Below are positions 1 through 10,182 of a stretch of DNA of 64,000 nt, one piece after another. The notes beneath the pieces are model-generated. The model did not search any database, had not been told where the DNA came from, and worked only from the letters and a program-made list of their open reading frames with translations. Every line of letters begins with the position of its first letter. Positions within the stretch are counted from its first letter, which is position 1. The stretch is from Natronospirillum sp965602035 (GTDB lineage Bacteria > Pseudomonadota > Gammaproteobacteria > Pseudomonadales > Natronospirillaceae), in NCBI GenBank assembly GCA_965602035.1, contig OZ271919.1, positions 1 to 64,000 on the forward strand. The letters run 5' to 3'. A program made the position numbers and the translations under genes.

Positions 1-491
1 GGTGACGGTGTCGACGGTCAGATCGCCCGCGGTCGCATCCAGCGCGGCGCTGTTGTCCTGGGCCGTGACGGCGTCGCCGTTGTTGTCGGTGGCAGCCGCA
101 TCGATGGTCAGCGGACCGTCGGTCAGGGTGCTCACGTCCACGCCGGTCACGCTGTACTCGCCGTTGGCATCCACGGTGGCCGTGGCGGTCACGGTGTTTC
201 CGTTCTGGTCGGTGATCGTCAGGTTGACGGTCTCACCGTCACCCACGTCGGTGCTGCTACCGCTGAGGGCCACGGTTTGTGCCGCGTCATCCACGGTGAC
301 GGTGTCGACGGTCAGATCGCCCGCGGTCGCATCCAGCGCGGCGCTGTTGTCCTGGGCCGTGACGGCGTCGCCGTTGTTGTCGGTGGCAGCCGCATCGATG
401 GTCAGCGGACCGTCGGTCAGGGTGCTCACGTCCACGCCGGTCACGCTGTACTCGCCGTTGGCATCCACGGTGGCCGTGGCGGTCACGGTGT
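1..491 (-). repeat. Tandem 294-bp Ig-like adhesin repeats, reverse orientation (left block, continues off window)
   Basis: About 1.7 copies of the 294-bp unit read in the coding sense only on the minus strand. The unit is the exact reverse complement of the one at 492-4006. The block runs off the left edge of the window. At about 491 it switches, inside a unit, to the forward orientation. No unique sequence marks the join. It is most simply a mis-oriented piece of the adhesin gene that ends at 9797; a true inversion is the alternative. Confidence 0.85.
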
Positions 492-3400
492 CACAAACCG
501 TGGCCCTCAGCGGTAGCAGCACCGACGTGGGTGACGGTGAGACCGTCAACCTGACGATCACCGACCAGAACGGAAACACCGTGACCGCCACGGCCACCGT
601 GGATGCCAACGGCGAGTACAGCGTGACCGGCGTGGACGTGAGCACCCTGACCGACGGTCCGCTGACCATCGATGCGGCTGCCACCGACAACAACGGCGAC
701 GCCGTCACGGCCCAGGACAACAGCGCCGCGCTGGATGCGACCGCGGGCGATCTGACCGTCGACACCGTCACCGTGGATGACGCGGCACAAACCGTGGCCC
801 TCAGCGGTAGCAGCACCGACGTGGGTGACGGTGAGACCGTCAACCTGACGATCACCGACCAGAACGGAAACACCGTGACCGCCACGGCCACCGTGGATGC
901 CAACGGCGAGTACAGCGTGACCGGCGTGGACGTGAGCACCCTGACCGACGGTCCGCTGACCATCGATGCGGCTGCCACCGACAACAACGGCGACGCCGTC
1001 ACGGCCCAGGACAACAGCGCCGCGCTGGATGCGACCGCGGGCGATCTGACCGTCGACACCGTCACCGTGGATGACGCGGCACAAACCGTGGCCCTCAGCG
1101 GTAGCAGCACCGACGTGGGTGACGGTGAGACCGTCAACCTGACGATCACCGACCAGAACGGAAACACCGTGACCGCCACGGCCACCGTGGATGCCAACGG
1201 CGAGTACAGCGTGACCGGCGTGGACGTGAGCACCCTGACCGACGGTCCGCTGACCATCGATGCGGCTGCCACCGACAACAACGGCGACGCCGTCACGGCC
1301 CAGGACAACAGCGCCGCGCTGGATGCGACCGCGGGCGATCTGACCGTCGACACCGTCACCGTGGATGACGCGGCACAAACCGTGGCCCTCAGCGGTAGCA
1401 GCACCGACGTGGGTGACGGTGAGACCGTCAACCTGACGATCACCGACCAGAACGGAAACACCGTGACCGCCACGGCCACCGTGGATGCCAACGGCGAGTA
1501 CAGCGTGACCGGCGTGGACGTGAGCACCCTGACCGACGGTCCGCTGACCATCGATGCGGCTGCCACCGACAACAACGGCGACGCCGTCACGGCCCAGGAC
1601 AACAGCGCCGCGCTGGATGCGACCGCGGGCGATCTGACCGTCGACACCGTCACCGTGGATGACGCGGCACAAACCGTGGCCCTCAGCGGTAGCAGCACCG
1701 ACGTGGGTGACGGTGAGACCGTCAACCTGACGATCACCGACCAGAACGGAAACACCGTGACCGCCACGGCCACCGTGGATGCCAACGGCGAGTACAGCGT
1801 GACCGGCGTGGACGTGAGCACCCTGACCGACGGTCCGCTGACCATCGATGCGGCTGCCACCGACAACAACGGCGACGCCGTCACGGCCCAGGACAACAGC
1901 GCCGCGCTGGATGCGACCGCGGGCGATCTGACCGTCGACACCGTCACCGTGGATGACGCGGCACAAACCGTGGCCCTCAGCGGTAGCAGCACCGACGTGG
2001 GTGACGGTGAGACCGTCAACCTGACGATCACCGACCAGAACGGAAACACCGTGACCGCCACGGCCACCGTGGATGCCAACGGCGAGTACAGCGTGACCGG
2101 CGTGGACGTGAGCACCCTGACCGACGGTCCGCTGACCATCGATGCGGCTGCCACCGACAACAACGGCGACGCCGTCACGGCCCAGGACAACAGCGCCGCG
2201 CTGGATGCGACCGCGGGCGATCTGACCGTCGACACCGTCACCGTGGATGACGCGGCACAAACCGTGGCCCTCAGCGGTAGCAGCACCGACGTGGGTGACG
2301 GTGAGACCGTCAACCTGACGATCACCGACCAGAACGGAAACACCGTGACCGCCACGGCCACCGTGGATGCCAACGGCGAGTACAGCGTGACCGGCGTGGA
2401 CGTGAGCACCCTGACCGACGGTCCGCTGACCATCGATGCGGCTGCCACCGACAACAACGGCGACGCCGTCACGGCCCAGGACAACAGCGCCGCGCTGGAT
2501 GCGACCGCGGGCGATCTGACCGTCGACACCGTCACCGTGGATGACGCGGCACAAACCGTGGCCCTCAGCGGTAGCAGCACCGACGTGGGTGACGGTGAGA
2601 CCGTCAACCTGACGATCACCGACCAGAACGGAAACACCGTGACCGCCACGGCCACCGTGGATGCCAACGGCGAGTACAGCGTGACCGGCGTGGACGTGAG
2701 CACCCTGACCGACGGTCCGCTGACCATCGATGCGGCTGCCACCGACAACAACGGCGACGCCGTCACGGCCCAGGACAACAGCGCCGCGCTGGATGCGACC
2801 GCGGGCGATCTGACCGTCGACACCGTCACCGTGGATGACGCGGCACAAACCGTGGCCCTCAGCGGTAGCAGCACCGACGTGGGTGACGGTGAGACCGTCA
2901 ACCTGACGATCACCGACCAGAACGGAAACACCGTGACCGCCACGGCCACCGTGGATGCCAACGGCGAGTACAGCGTGACCGGCGTGGACGTGAGCACCCT
3001 GACCGACGGTCCGCTGACCATCGATGCGGCTGCCACCGACAACAACGGCGACGCCGTCACGGCCCAGGACAACAGCGCCGCGCTGGATGCGACCGCGGGC
3101 GATCTGACCGTCGACACCGTCACCGTGGATGACGCGGCACAAACCGTGGCCCTCAGCGGTAGCAGCACCGACGTGGGTGACGGTGAGACCGTCAACCTGA
3201 CGATCACCGACCAGAACGGAAACACCGTGACCGCCACGGCCACCGTGGATGCCAACGGCGAGTACAGCGTGACCGGCGTGGACGTGAGCACCCTGACCGA
3301 CGGTCCGCTGACCATCGATGCGGCTGCCACCGACAACAACGGCGACGCCGTCACGGCCCAGGACAACAGCGCCGCGCTGGATGCGACCGCGGGCGATCTG

Positions 3401-4006
3401 ACCGTCGACACCGTCACCGTGGATGACGCGGCACAAACCGTGGCCCTCAGCGGTAGCAGCACCGACGTGGGTGACGGTGAGACCGTCAACCTGACGATCA
3501 CCGACCAGAACGGAAACACCGTGACCGCCACGGCCACCGTGGATGCCAACGGCGAGTACAGCGTGACCGGCGTGGACGTGAGCACCCTGACCGACGGTCC
3601 GCTGACCATCGATGCGGCTGCCACCGACAACAACGGCGACGCCGTCACGGCCCAGGACAACAGCGCCGCGCTGGATGCGACCGCGGGCGATCTGACCGTC
3701 GACACCGTCACCGTGGATGACGCGGCACAAACCGTGGCCCTCAGCGGTAGCAGCACCGACGTGGGTGACGGTGAGACCGTCAACCTGACGATCACCGACC
3801 AGAACGGAAACACCGTGACCGCCACGGCCACCGTGGATGCCAACGGCGAGTACAGCGTGACCGGCGTGGACGTGAGCACCCTGACCGACGGTCCGCTGAC
3901 CATCGATGCGGCTGCCACCGACAACAACGGCGACGCCGTCACGGCCCAGGACAACAGCGCCGCGCTGGATGCGACCGCGGGCGATCTGACCGTCGACACC
4001 GTCACC
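492..4006 (+). repeat. Tandem 294-bp Ig-like adhesin repeats, forward orientation (about 12 units)
   Basis: Twelve consecutive units of exactly 294 bp (98 codons); the CACAAACCG marker recurs at 492, 786, 1080, 1374 and so on. In the sense frame (codons starting at 494 and every third base) each unit has the form of a bacterial Ig-like adhesin domain: an early GDGETVNLTITD strand, then NGEYSVTGVDVSTL and DGPLTIDAAATD. I saw no base difference between copies, including at silent positions. The block ends exactly on a codon at 4006 and joins reverse-oriented repeats. Its frame is one base off from that of the terminal forward unit at 6951, so as given it cannot be read through to the adhesin C terminus. 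Confidence 0.9.
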
Positions 4007-6949
4007 CACGCCGGTCACGCTGTACTCGCCGTTGGCATCCACGGTGGCCGTGGCGGTCACGGTGTTTCCGTTCTGGTCGGTGATCGTCAGGTTGACGGTC
4101 TCACCGTCACCCACGTCGGTGCTGCTACCGCTGAGGGCCACGGTTTGTGCCGCGTCATCCACGGTGACGGTGTCGACGGTCAGATCGCCCGCGGTCGCAT
4201 CCAGCGCGGCGCTGTTGTCCTGGGCCGTGACGGCGTCGCCGTTGTTGTCGGTGGCAGCCGCATCGATGGTCAGCGGACCGTCGGTCAGGGTGCTCACGTC
4301 CACGCCGGTCACGCTGTACTCGCCGTTGGCATCCACGGTGGCCGTGGCGGTCACGGTGTTTCCGTTCTGGTCGGTGATCGTCAGGTTGACGGTCTCACCG
4401 TCACCCACGTCGGTGCTGCTACCGCTGAGGGCCACGGTTTGTGCCGCGTCATCCACGGTGACGGTGTCGACGGTCAGATCGCCCGCGGTCGCATCCAGCG
4501 CGGCGCTGTTGTCCTGGGCCGTGACGGCGTCGCCGTTGTTGTCGGTGGCAGCCGCATCGATGGTCAGCGGACCGTCGGTCAGGGTGCTCACGTCCACGCC
4601 GGTCACGCTGTACTCGCCGTTGGCATCCACGGTGGCCGTGGCGGTCACGGTGTTTCCGTTCTGGTCGGTGATCGTCAGGTTGACGGTCTCACCGTCACCC
4701 ACGTCGGTGCTGCTACCGCTGAGGGCCACGGTTTGTGCCGCGTCATCCACGGTGACGGTGTCGACGGTCAGATCGCCCGCGGTCGCATCCAGCGCGGCGC
4801 TGTTGTCCTGGGCCGTGACGGCGTCGCCGTTGTTGTCGGTGGCAGCCGCATCGATGGTCAGCGGACCGTCGGTCAGGGTGCTCACGTCCACGCCGGTCAC
4901 GCTGTACTCGCCGTTGGCATCCACGGTGGCCGTGGCGGTCACGGTGTTTCCGTTCTGGTCGGTGATCGTCAGGTTGACGGTCTCACCGTCACCCACGTCG
5001 GTGCTGCTACCGCTGAGGGCCACGGTTTGTGCCGCGTCATCCACGGTGACGGTGTCGACGGTCAGATCGCCCGCGGTCGCATCCAGCGCGGCGCTGTTGT
5101 CCTGGGCCGTGACGGCGTCGCCGTTGTTGTCGGTGGCAGCCGCATCGATGGTCAGCGGACCGTCGGTCAGGGTGCTCACGTCCACGCCGGTCACGCTGTA
5201 CTCGCCGTTGGCATCCACGGTGGCCGTGGCGGTCACGGTGTTTCCGTTCTGGTCGGTGATCGTCAGGTTGACGGTCTCACCGTCACCCACGTCGGTGCTG
5301 CTACCGCTGAGGGCCACGGTTTGTGCCGCGTCATCCACGGTGACGGTGTCGACGGTCAGATCGCCCGCGGTCGCATCCAGCGCGGCGCTGTTGTCCTGGG
5401 CCGTGACGGCGTCGCCGTTGTTGTCGGTGGCAGCCGCATCGATGGTCAGCGGACCGTCGGTCAGGGTGCTCACGTCCACGCCGGTCACGCTGTACTCGCC
5501 GTTGGCATCCACGGTGGCCGTGGCGGTCACGGTGTTTCCGTTCTGGTCGGTGATCGTCAGGTTGACGGTCTCACCGTCACCCACGTCGGTGCTGCTACCG
5601 CTGAGGGCCACGGTTTGTGCCGCGTCATCCACGGTGACGGTGTCGACGGTCAGATCGCCCGCGGTCGCATCCAGCGCGGCGCTGTTGTCCTGGGCCGTGA
5701 CGGCGTCGCCGTTGTTGTCGGTGGCAGCCGCATCGATGGTCAGCGGACCGTCGGTCAGGGTGCTCACGTCCACGCCGGTCACGCTGTACTCGCCGTTGGC
5801 ATCCACGGTGGCCGTGGCGGTCACGGTGTTTCCGTTCTGGTCGGTGATCGTCAGGTTGACGGTCTCACCGTCACCCACGTCGGTGCTGCTACCGCTGAGG
5901 GCCACGGTTTGTGCCGCGTCATCCACGGTGACGGTGTCGACGGTCAGATCGCCCGCGGTCGCATCCAGCGCGGCGCTGTTGTCCTGGGCCGTGACGGCGT
6001 CGCCGTTGTTGTCGGTGGCAGCCGCATCGATGGTCAGCGGACCGTCGGTCAGGGTGCTCACGTCCACGCCGGTCACGCTGTACTCGCCGTTGGCATCCAC
6101 GGTGGCCGTGGCGGTCACGGTGTTTCCGTTCTGGTCGGTGATCGTCAGGTTGACGGTCTCACCGTCACCCACGTCGGTGCTGCTACCGCTGAGGGCCACG
6201 GTTTGTGCCGCGTCATCCACGGTGACGGTGTCGACGGTCAGATCGCCCGCGGTCGCATCCAGCGCGGCGCTGTTGTCCTGGGCCGTGACGGCGTCGCCGT
6301 TGTTGTCGGTGGCAGCCGCATCGATGGTCAGCGGACCGTCGGTCAGGGTGCTCACGTCCACGCCGGTCACGCTGTACTCGCCGTTGGCATCCACGGTGGC
6401 CGTGGCGGTCACGGTGTTTCCGTTCTGGTCGGTGATCGTCAGGTTGACGGTCTCACCGTCACCCACGTCGGTGCTGCTACCGCTGAGGGCCACGGTTTGT
6501 GCCGCGTCATCCACGGTGACGGTGTCGACGGTCAGATCGCCCGCGGTCGCATCCAGCGCGGCGCTGTTGTCCTGGGCCGTGACGGCGTCGCCGTTGTTGT
6601 CGGTGGCAGCCGCATCGATGGTCAGCGGACCGTCGGTCAGGGTGCTCACGTCCACGCCGGTCACGCTGTACTCGCCGTTGGCATCCACGGTGGCCGTGGC
6701 GGTCACGGTGTTTCCGTTCTGGTCGGTGATCGTCAGGTTGACGGTCTCACCGTCACCCACGTCGGTGCTGCTACCGCTGAGGGCCACGGTTTGTGCCGCG
6801 TCATCCACGGTGACGGTGTCGACGGTCAGATCGCCCGCGGTCGCATCCAGCGCGGCGCTGTTGTCCTGGGCCGTGACGGCGTCGCCGTTGTTGTCGGTGG
6901 CAGCCGCATCGATGGTCAGCGGACCGTCGGTCAGGGTGCTCACGTCCAC
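4007..6949 (-). repeat. Tandem 294-bp Ig-like adhesin repeats, reverse orientation (about 10 units)
   Basis: Ten copies of the same unit in reverse complement. The left join (4006/4007) and right join (6949/6950) both fall within units at different phases. With the forward block before it, this block makes an inverted repeat of about 2.9 kb per arm with a central spacer of only about 138 bp. Such a structure would be expected to be very unstable in a bacterial chromosome. On the plus strand this block is stop-free in two non-native frames, which produces long spurious open frames; they are not real genes. Confidence 0.88.
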
Positions 6950-6950
6950 T

Positions 6951-9797
6951 GCGACCGCGGGCGATCTGACCGTCGACACCGTCACCGTGGATGACGCGGC
7001 ACAAACCGTGGCCCTCAGCGGTAGCAGCACCGACGTGGGTGACGGTGAGACCGTCAACCTGACGATCACCGACCAGAACGGAAACACCGTGACCGCCACG
7101 GCCACCGTGGATGCCAACGGCGAGTACAGCGTGACCGGCGTGGACGTGAGCACCCTGACCGACGGTCCGCTGACCATCGATGCGGCTGCCACCGACAACA
7201 ACGGCGACGCCGTCACGGCCCAGGACAACAGCGCCGCGCTGGATGCGGTGGAAGAGGTTGAAATTAGCGCAATTTCTGCTGCTTCGGTTGGTGGCGCCAC
7301 CGACATCATCGCCCAGGTCTGGGGCTCCCTGGACAACGACAACTTTGCTGTCGTCAGCAACGCGGTAGACACACAGGACGACAATCAGACCCTGTCGCCC
7401 AACTGGTTCGAGTCCAACTGGACACGCAACCTTGAGCTGATCAGCACCGATGGCAGCAATGACACCTATCTGATGTCGGAGGGTGATACCTACCAGGTAA
7501 CCTGGCAGGAATGGGCCAATGGTGGCTGGCAGACCCGCGAGATCGAAGCTACGGTTACACGCTCCGATCAGGTTGATGCCCAGGGCGGCGACCGCGATAT
7601 CGTCGTCCTTTCCGGTCAGACAGAGAATGGCAACACCGTCTCCCTGATTATTGACTCGGAAGGCGTGGAAACCGGCTGGAATGTAGCCTATTACGCCAAT
7701 GACCAGCACGGTACCAATGTTGGCTTCCGCGGCATTGAAGTCACCGGAACCTCAGAACCGGGCGCCGAAGTCGTTCTTTCGGACGAAGATGGCAACGTGC
7801 TGGCTACGATTACCGCAGATGGCAATGGTCAATGGGCAGCCGTATTGGATCAGGTCGCATCGGATACCGGTGAGATCACCGCTACCGCGACTGACCCGAA
7901 CGGCATGGTGTCTGTGGATACGCTGTCGTATGACCTGTCCGCCGGAGACTCACCCGGCGGAGATGGCTCTGTATCCACTGGGTCTATCACGGTAACTGAC
8001 TTCGAAATTGATGAGTCCGGTTCTGTTGAAGTTCCTCTGGATGAAGCGCTGGCAGCGTCTCCGCAGTCAGAATTTGCCCTGGCGACCAGCGCCGATGGCA
8101 TCAATCTGACATCAATGGGTGTACTCACCGGTGACGACGGCGAAACGTACACCGTCTGGCGTCTGCGCAACGGCACTGAGGACGAACTGGATGTGTCGCT
8201 CAGCGCATACGGTAACGGCTCTGCTGATGCTTTCACTGTTCCGGCGAACTCTGATCTGTTTGTTACCAGTACGCAGTCAGGTACTCACGTTCTGAACTGG
8301 GATGGAGGGTCAGCGACGAAAGCTGCCGGGTCGCATACGTTCAGTTACGGTGAGACAGTGCCCCTGTCGACAGCGACCCTCAGCGTAACCGTAGCCCTTG
8401 CCAATATTGCATTCGGCTCTACGCTTCAACTGACTGTTTCTGATGAGCAGGGAAATTCAACCAGTGTTCAGGTTAATGCCACGGATGCTCAAACGTTAAC
8501 GATGCCGGAAGTCGATCTGTCCGGTCTGGAGCCTGGTGAGCTTGACTACTCGGTCTCTGCGACGGGCAAGGATGGCAATACTGCGGCCTCTGCCGGCACA
8601 GTGAGCTGGGAGCGCCAGGCCACGACAGAGCCGTCAGACGCTCCCGTGCAGCCCATCATCACTGAAGTGGAATTCGATGACGACCTCCAGTTCGTCTATG
8701 ACGGGAAGGTTTACGACGCCGACGACGCGCGCAATTTCAACAACGGCAACTACAATGGCCCGGGTGATTCAAACGCCAATGGCAACAATCATGGTGGCGA
8801 CAGCGACCAGCATATCTACAAGAACATCAACAACTCATCGTTCAATCTTGCCGAGGGTGAATCGTTCTTTGTTGTGACGGGCAACCTTCACAACGTGAAC
8901 GTTAACCTGAATGGGAACAATGACAATGTGGTGGTATTGCACGACGGCAACGTCAAGAACGCCTCCTTCAATGCCGGGCAGGGATTCGATGTGCTGTACC
9001 TGGGCAGTGATGCCGACGTCAATGTGTCGAGTCTCAATGACAACAACGGGGTACTTTCAGGCCAGTTGAGCGTTAACGGCAAGCAGATGACCATCAATAA
9101 CTTCGATGCCGTGGTTGTCGGCGATGAAATCGTGAAAGGCGGCGGTGAGCTGCCGGAATCCCCATGGCAAAAGTCGGTCGAAATCGAAGGCATCGCCCCC
9201 CAGGGCAGCACTGTAGAGGTCTATTTCAATGACGAACTCATTGGCACGGCGACGGTTGAAGCCGATGAAGACATTGATGAGCGGGAATGGGAGCTTGACG
9301 CGACTCTGCCTGTCACCACAACCGGCACAATCACCGCCGTTGCGATTGACGAGTCAGGTAATCGAAGTGACGTTTCTGACGCTGTAAATGTCAATAATGG
9401 CAATGACTTCGAGCTTGAAGATGACTCACTGGCAGACCTGCTGGGAGGAATGGCAATCCCGCTTGATGGAGACAGTGACGGAGAAACTACAAGTTCTGAC
9501 AGCGATAACATTGACACGGAGAGTGGTCTGGGCAGAAGCTCAGAAGATGACGAGATACTAATGGTCGAAGACTTGCTGGGCTCGGAAGAAGAGAATCTGA
9601 GTCACTTTATCCAGACAACACAGGAAGGCGAAGACACCATTGTTCATATCAGCCGAACCGGAAACTTCGACGACAATGGCAGTAATCTGGGTGAAGCAGA
9701 TCACAGTTTCGTCCTGCACGGTATTGATGCCGGTACAATGGACAATGACGCGTTGGAACAGTTACTCAAGAACTCACAGTTTCTGATTGATCAGTAA
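6951..9797 (+). CDS. Giant type I secreted Ig-repeat adhesin, C-terminal part (5' end not readable)
   Basis: The last 948 residues of a large repetitive surface adhesin, presumably LapA/BapA-like. In the native frame it starts with one 98-residue Ig-like unit (residues about 1-98), followed by unique beta-rich domains. One at about 265-320 has the common GTSEPGAEVVLSDEDGN-type Ig pattern. An Asn/Gly/Asp-rich stretch follows at about 585-700. The last 100 residues (DDEILMVEDLLG, then DTIVHISR and HSFVLHGID) resemble the VCA0849-type C-terminal target domain of type I secretion. No start codon is given because the frame is broken at the orientation switch near 6949; the frame stays open back to 4032 but is antisense there. 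The nearby lapG and lapD genes fit a cell-surface adhesin kept or released through c-di-GMP. The N-terminal retention module with the LapG cleavage site is outside the window. Confidence 0.8.
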   Translation, partial: ATAGDLTVDTVTVDDAAQTVALSGSSTDVGDGETVNLTITDQNGNTVTATATVDANGEYSVTGVDVSTLTDGPLTIDAAATDNNGDAVTAQDNSAALDAVEEVEISAISAASVGGATDIIAQVWGSLDNDNFAVVSNAVDTQDDNQTLSPNWFESNWTRNLELISTDGSNDTYLMSEGDTYQVTWQEWANGGWQTREIEATVTRSDQVDAQGGDRDIVVLSGQTENGNTVSLIIDSEGVETGWNVAYYANDQHGTNVGFRGIEVTGTSEPGAEVVLSDEDGNVLATITADGNGQWAAVLDQVASDTGEITATATDPNGMVSVDTLSYDLSAGDSPGGDGSVSTGSITVTDFEIDESGSVEVPLDEALAASPQSEFALATSADGINLTSMGVLTGDDGETYTVWRLRNGTEDELDVSLSAYGNGSADAFTVPANSDLFVTSTQSGTHVLNWDGGSATKAAGSHTFSYGETVPLSTATLSVTVALANIAFGSTLQLTVSDEQGNSTSVQVNATDAQTLTMPEVDLSGLEPGELDYSVSATGKDGNTAASAGTVSWERQATTEPSDAPVQPIITEVEFDDDLQFVYDGKVYDADDARNFNNGNYNGPGDSNANGNNHGGDSDQHIYKNINNSSFNLAEGESFFVVTGNLHNVNVNLNGNNDNVVVLHDGNVKNASFNAGQGFDVLYLGSDADVNVSSLNDNNGVLSGQLSVNGKQMTINNFDAVVVGDEIVKGGGELPESPWQKSVEIEGIAPQGSTVEVYFNDELIGTATVEADEDIDEREWELDATLPVTTTGTITAVAIDESGNRSDVSDAVNVNNGNDFELEDDSLADLLGGMAIPLDGDSDGETTSSDSDNIDTESGLGRSSEDDEILMVEDLLGSEEENLSHFIQTTQEGEDTIVHISRTGNFDDNGSNLGEADHSFVLHGIDAGTMDNDALEQLLKNSQFLIDQ

Positions 9798-9812
9798 ACG
9801 GGGCAGGGTCGG

Positions 9813-10142
9813 ATGTACATCAAGAAGAATGAGAACGGCGAAATTGTGGCGATCAGCGCGGAGCCGCTGCCCGGGATCGATGAACCGGTTTCCGGAGACG
9901 ACAGCGCGGTCGAGGATTTCCTGCGAAACCTCGGTCTGGGGGCACCGGCCGCCATGGCGGCATCTGACCTGGAAATGGCACGTGTCATGGAGGATGTGAT
10001 CGAGTTGCTCGTCGATCGGCAGGTCTTCCGGTTCACCGATTTGCCGCGCCCGGCGCAGCAGAAACTGAACCAGCGTCAGGCGATGCGCAACCAGTCTCGT
10101 GCTATTGATATTCTGGACGACGATGAAGTGCTGGGGTTCTGA
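9813..10142 (+). CDS. Conserved small acidic protein of unknown function
   Basis: A 109-residue protein starting 15 bp after the adhesin stop, preceded by a G-rich Shine-Dalgarno-like stretch. It begins MYIKKNENGEIVAISAEPLPG and has a central helical part (DLEMARVMEDVIELLVDR) followed by FTDLPRPAQQKLNQR and an acidic end. It resembles short proteins in pseudomonads that databases label 'tryptophan synthase subunit beta like'; that label is misleading, since nothing here resembles TrpB or a PLP site. There is no signal peptide or membrane segment, so it is probably cytoplasmic. It lies between the adhesin and the convergent lapD. Function unknown. Confidence 0.72.
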   Translation: MYIKKNENGEIVAISAEPLPGIDEPVSGDDSAVEDFLRNLGLGAPAAMAASDLEMARVMEDVIELLVDRQVFRFTDLPRPAQQKLNQRQAMRNQSRAIDILDDDEVLGF

Positions 10143-10182
10143 CCGGACCTCGCACTTCGATTAATGCCAGGGGCGCCCGTGC

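Noticed and set aside
4032..6950. Extension of the adhesin frame upstream of 6951
   Set aside because: The frame is open but reads the reverse-oriented repeats in a non-native antisense frame; the sense repeat starts at 6951.
2..6994. A stop-free frame of about 2330 codons across the repeats
   Set aside because: It joins antisense sequence, sense repeats and a second antisense frame across three orientation breaks; it is not one real protein.
1..7247. CRISPR-like or satellite array
   Set aside because: The unit is coding, 294 bp without spacers, and encodes an Ig-like protein domain.
491..7384. A long minus-strand open frame across the repeat array
   Set aside because: Only the part in reverse-oriented blocks is in the native sense; the rest is antisense to the forward repeats.
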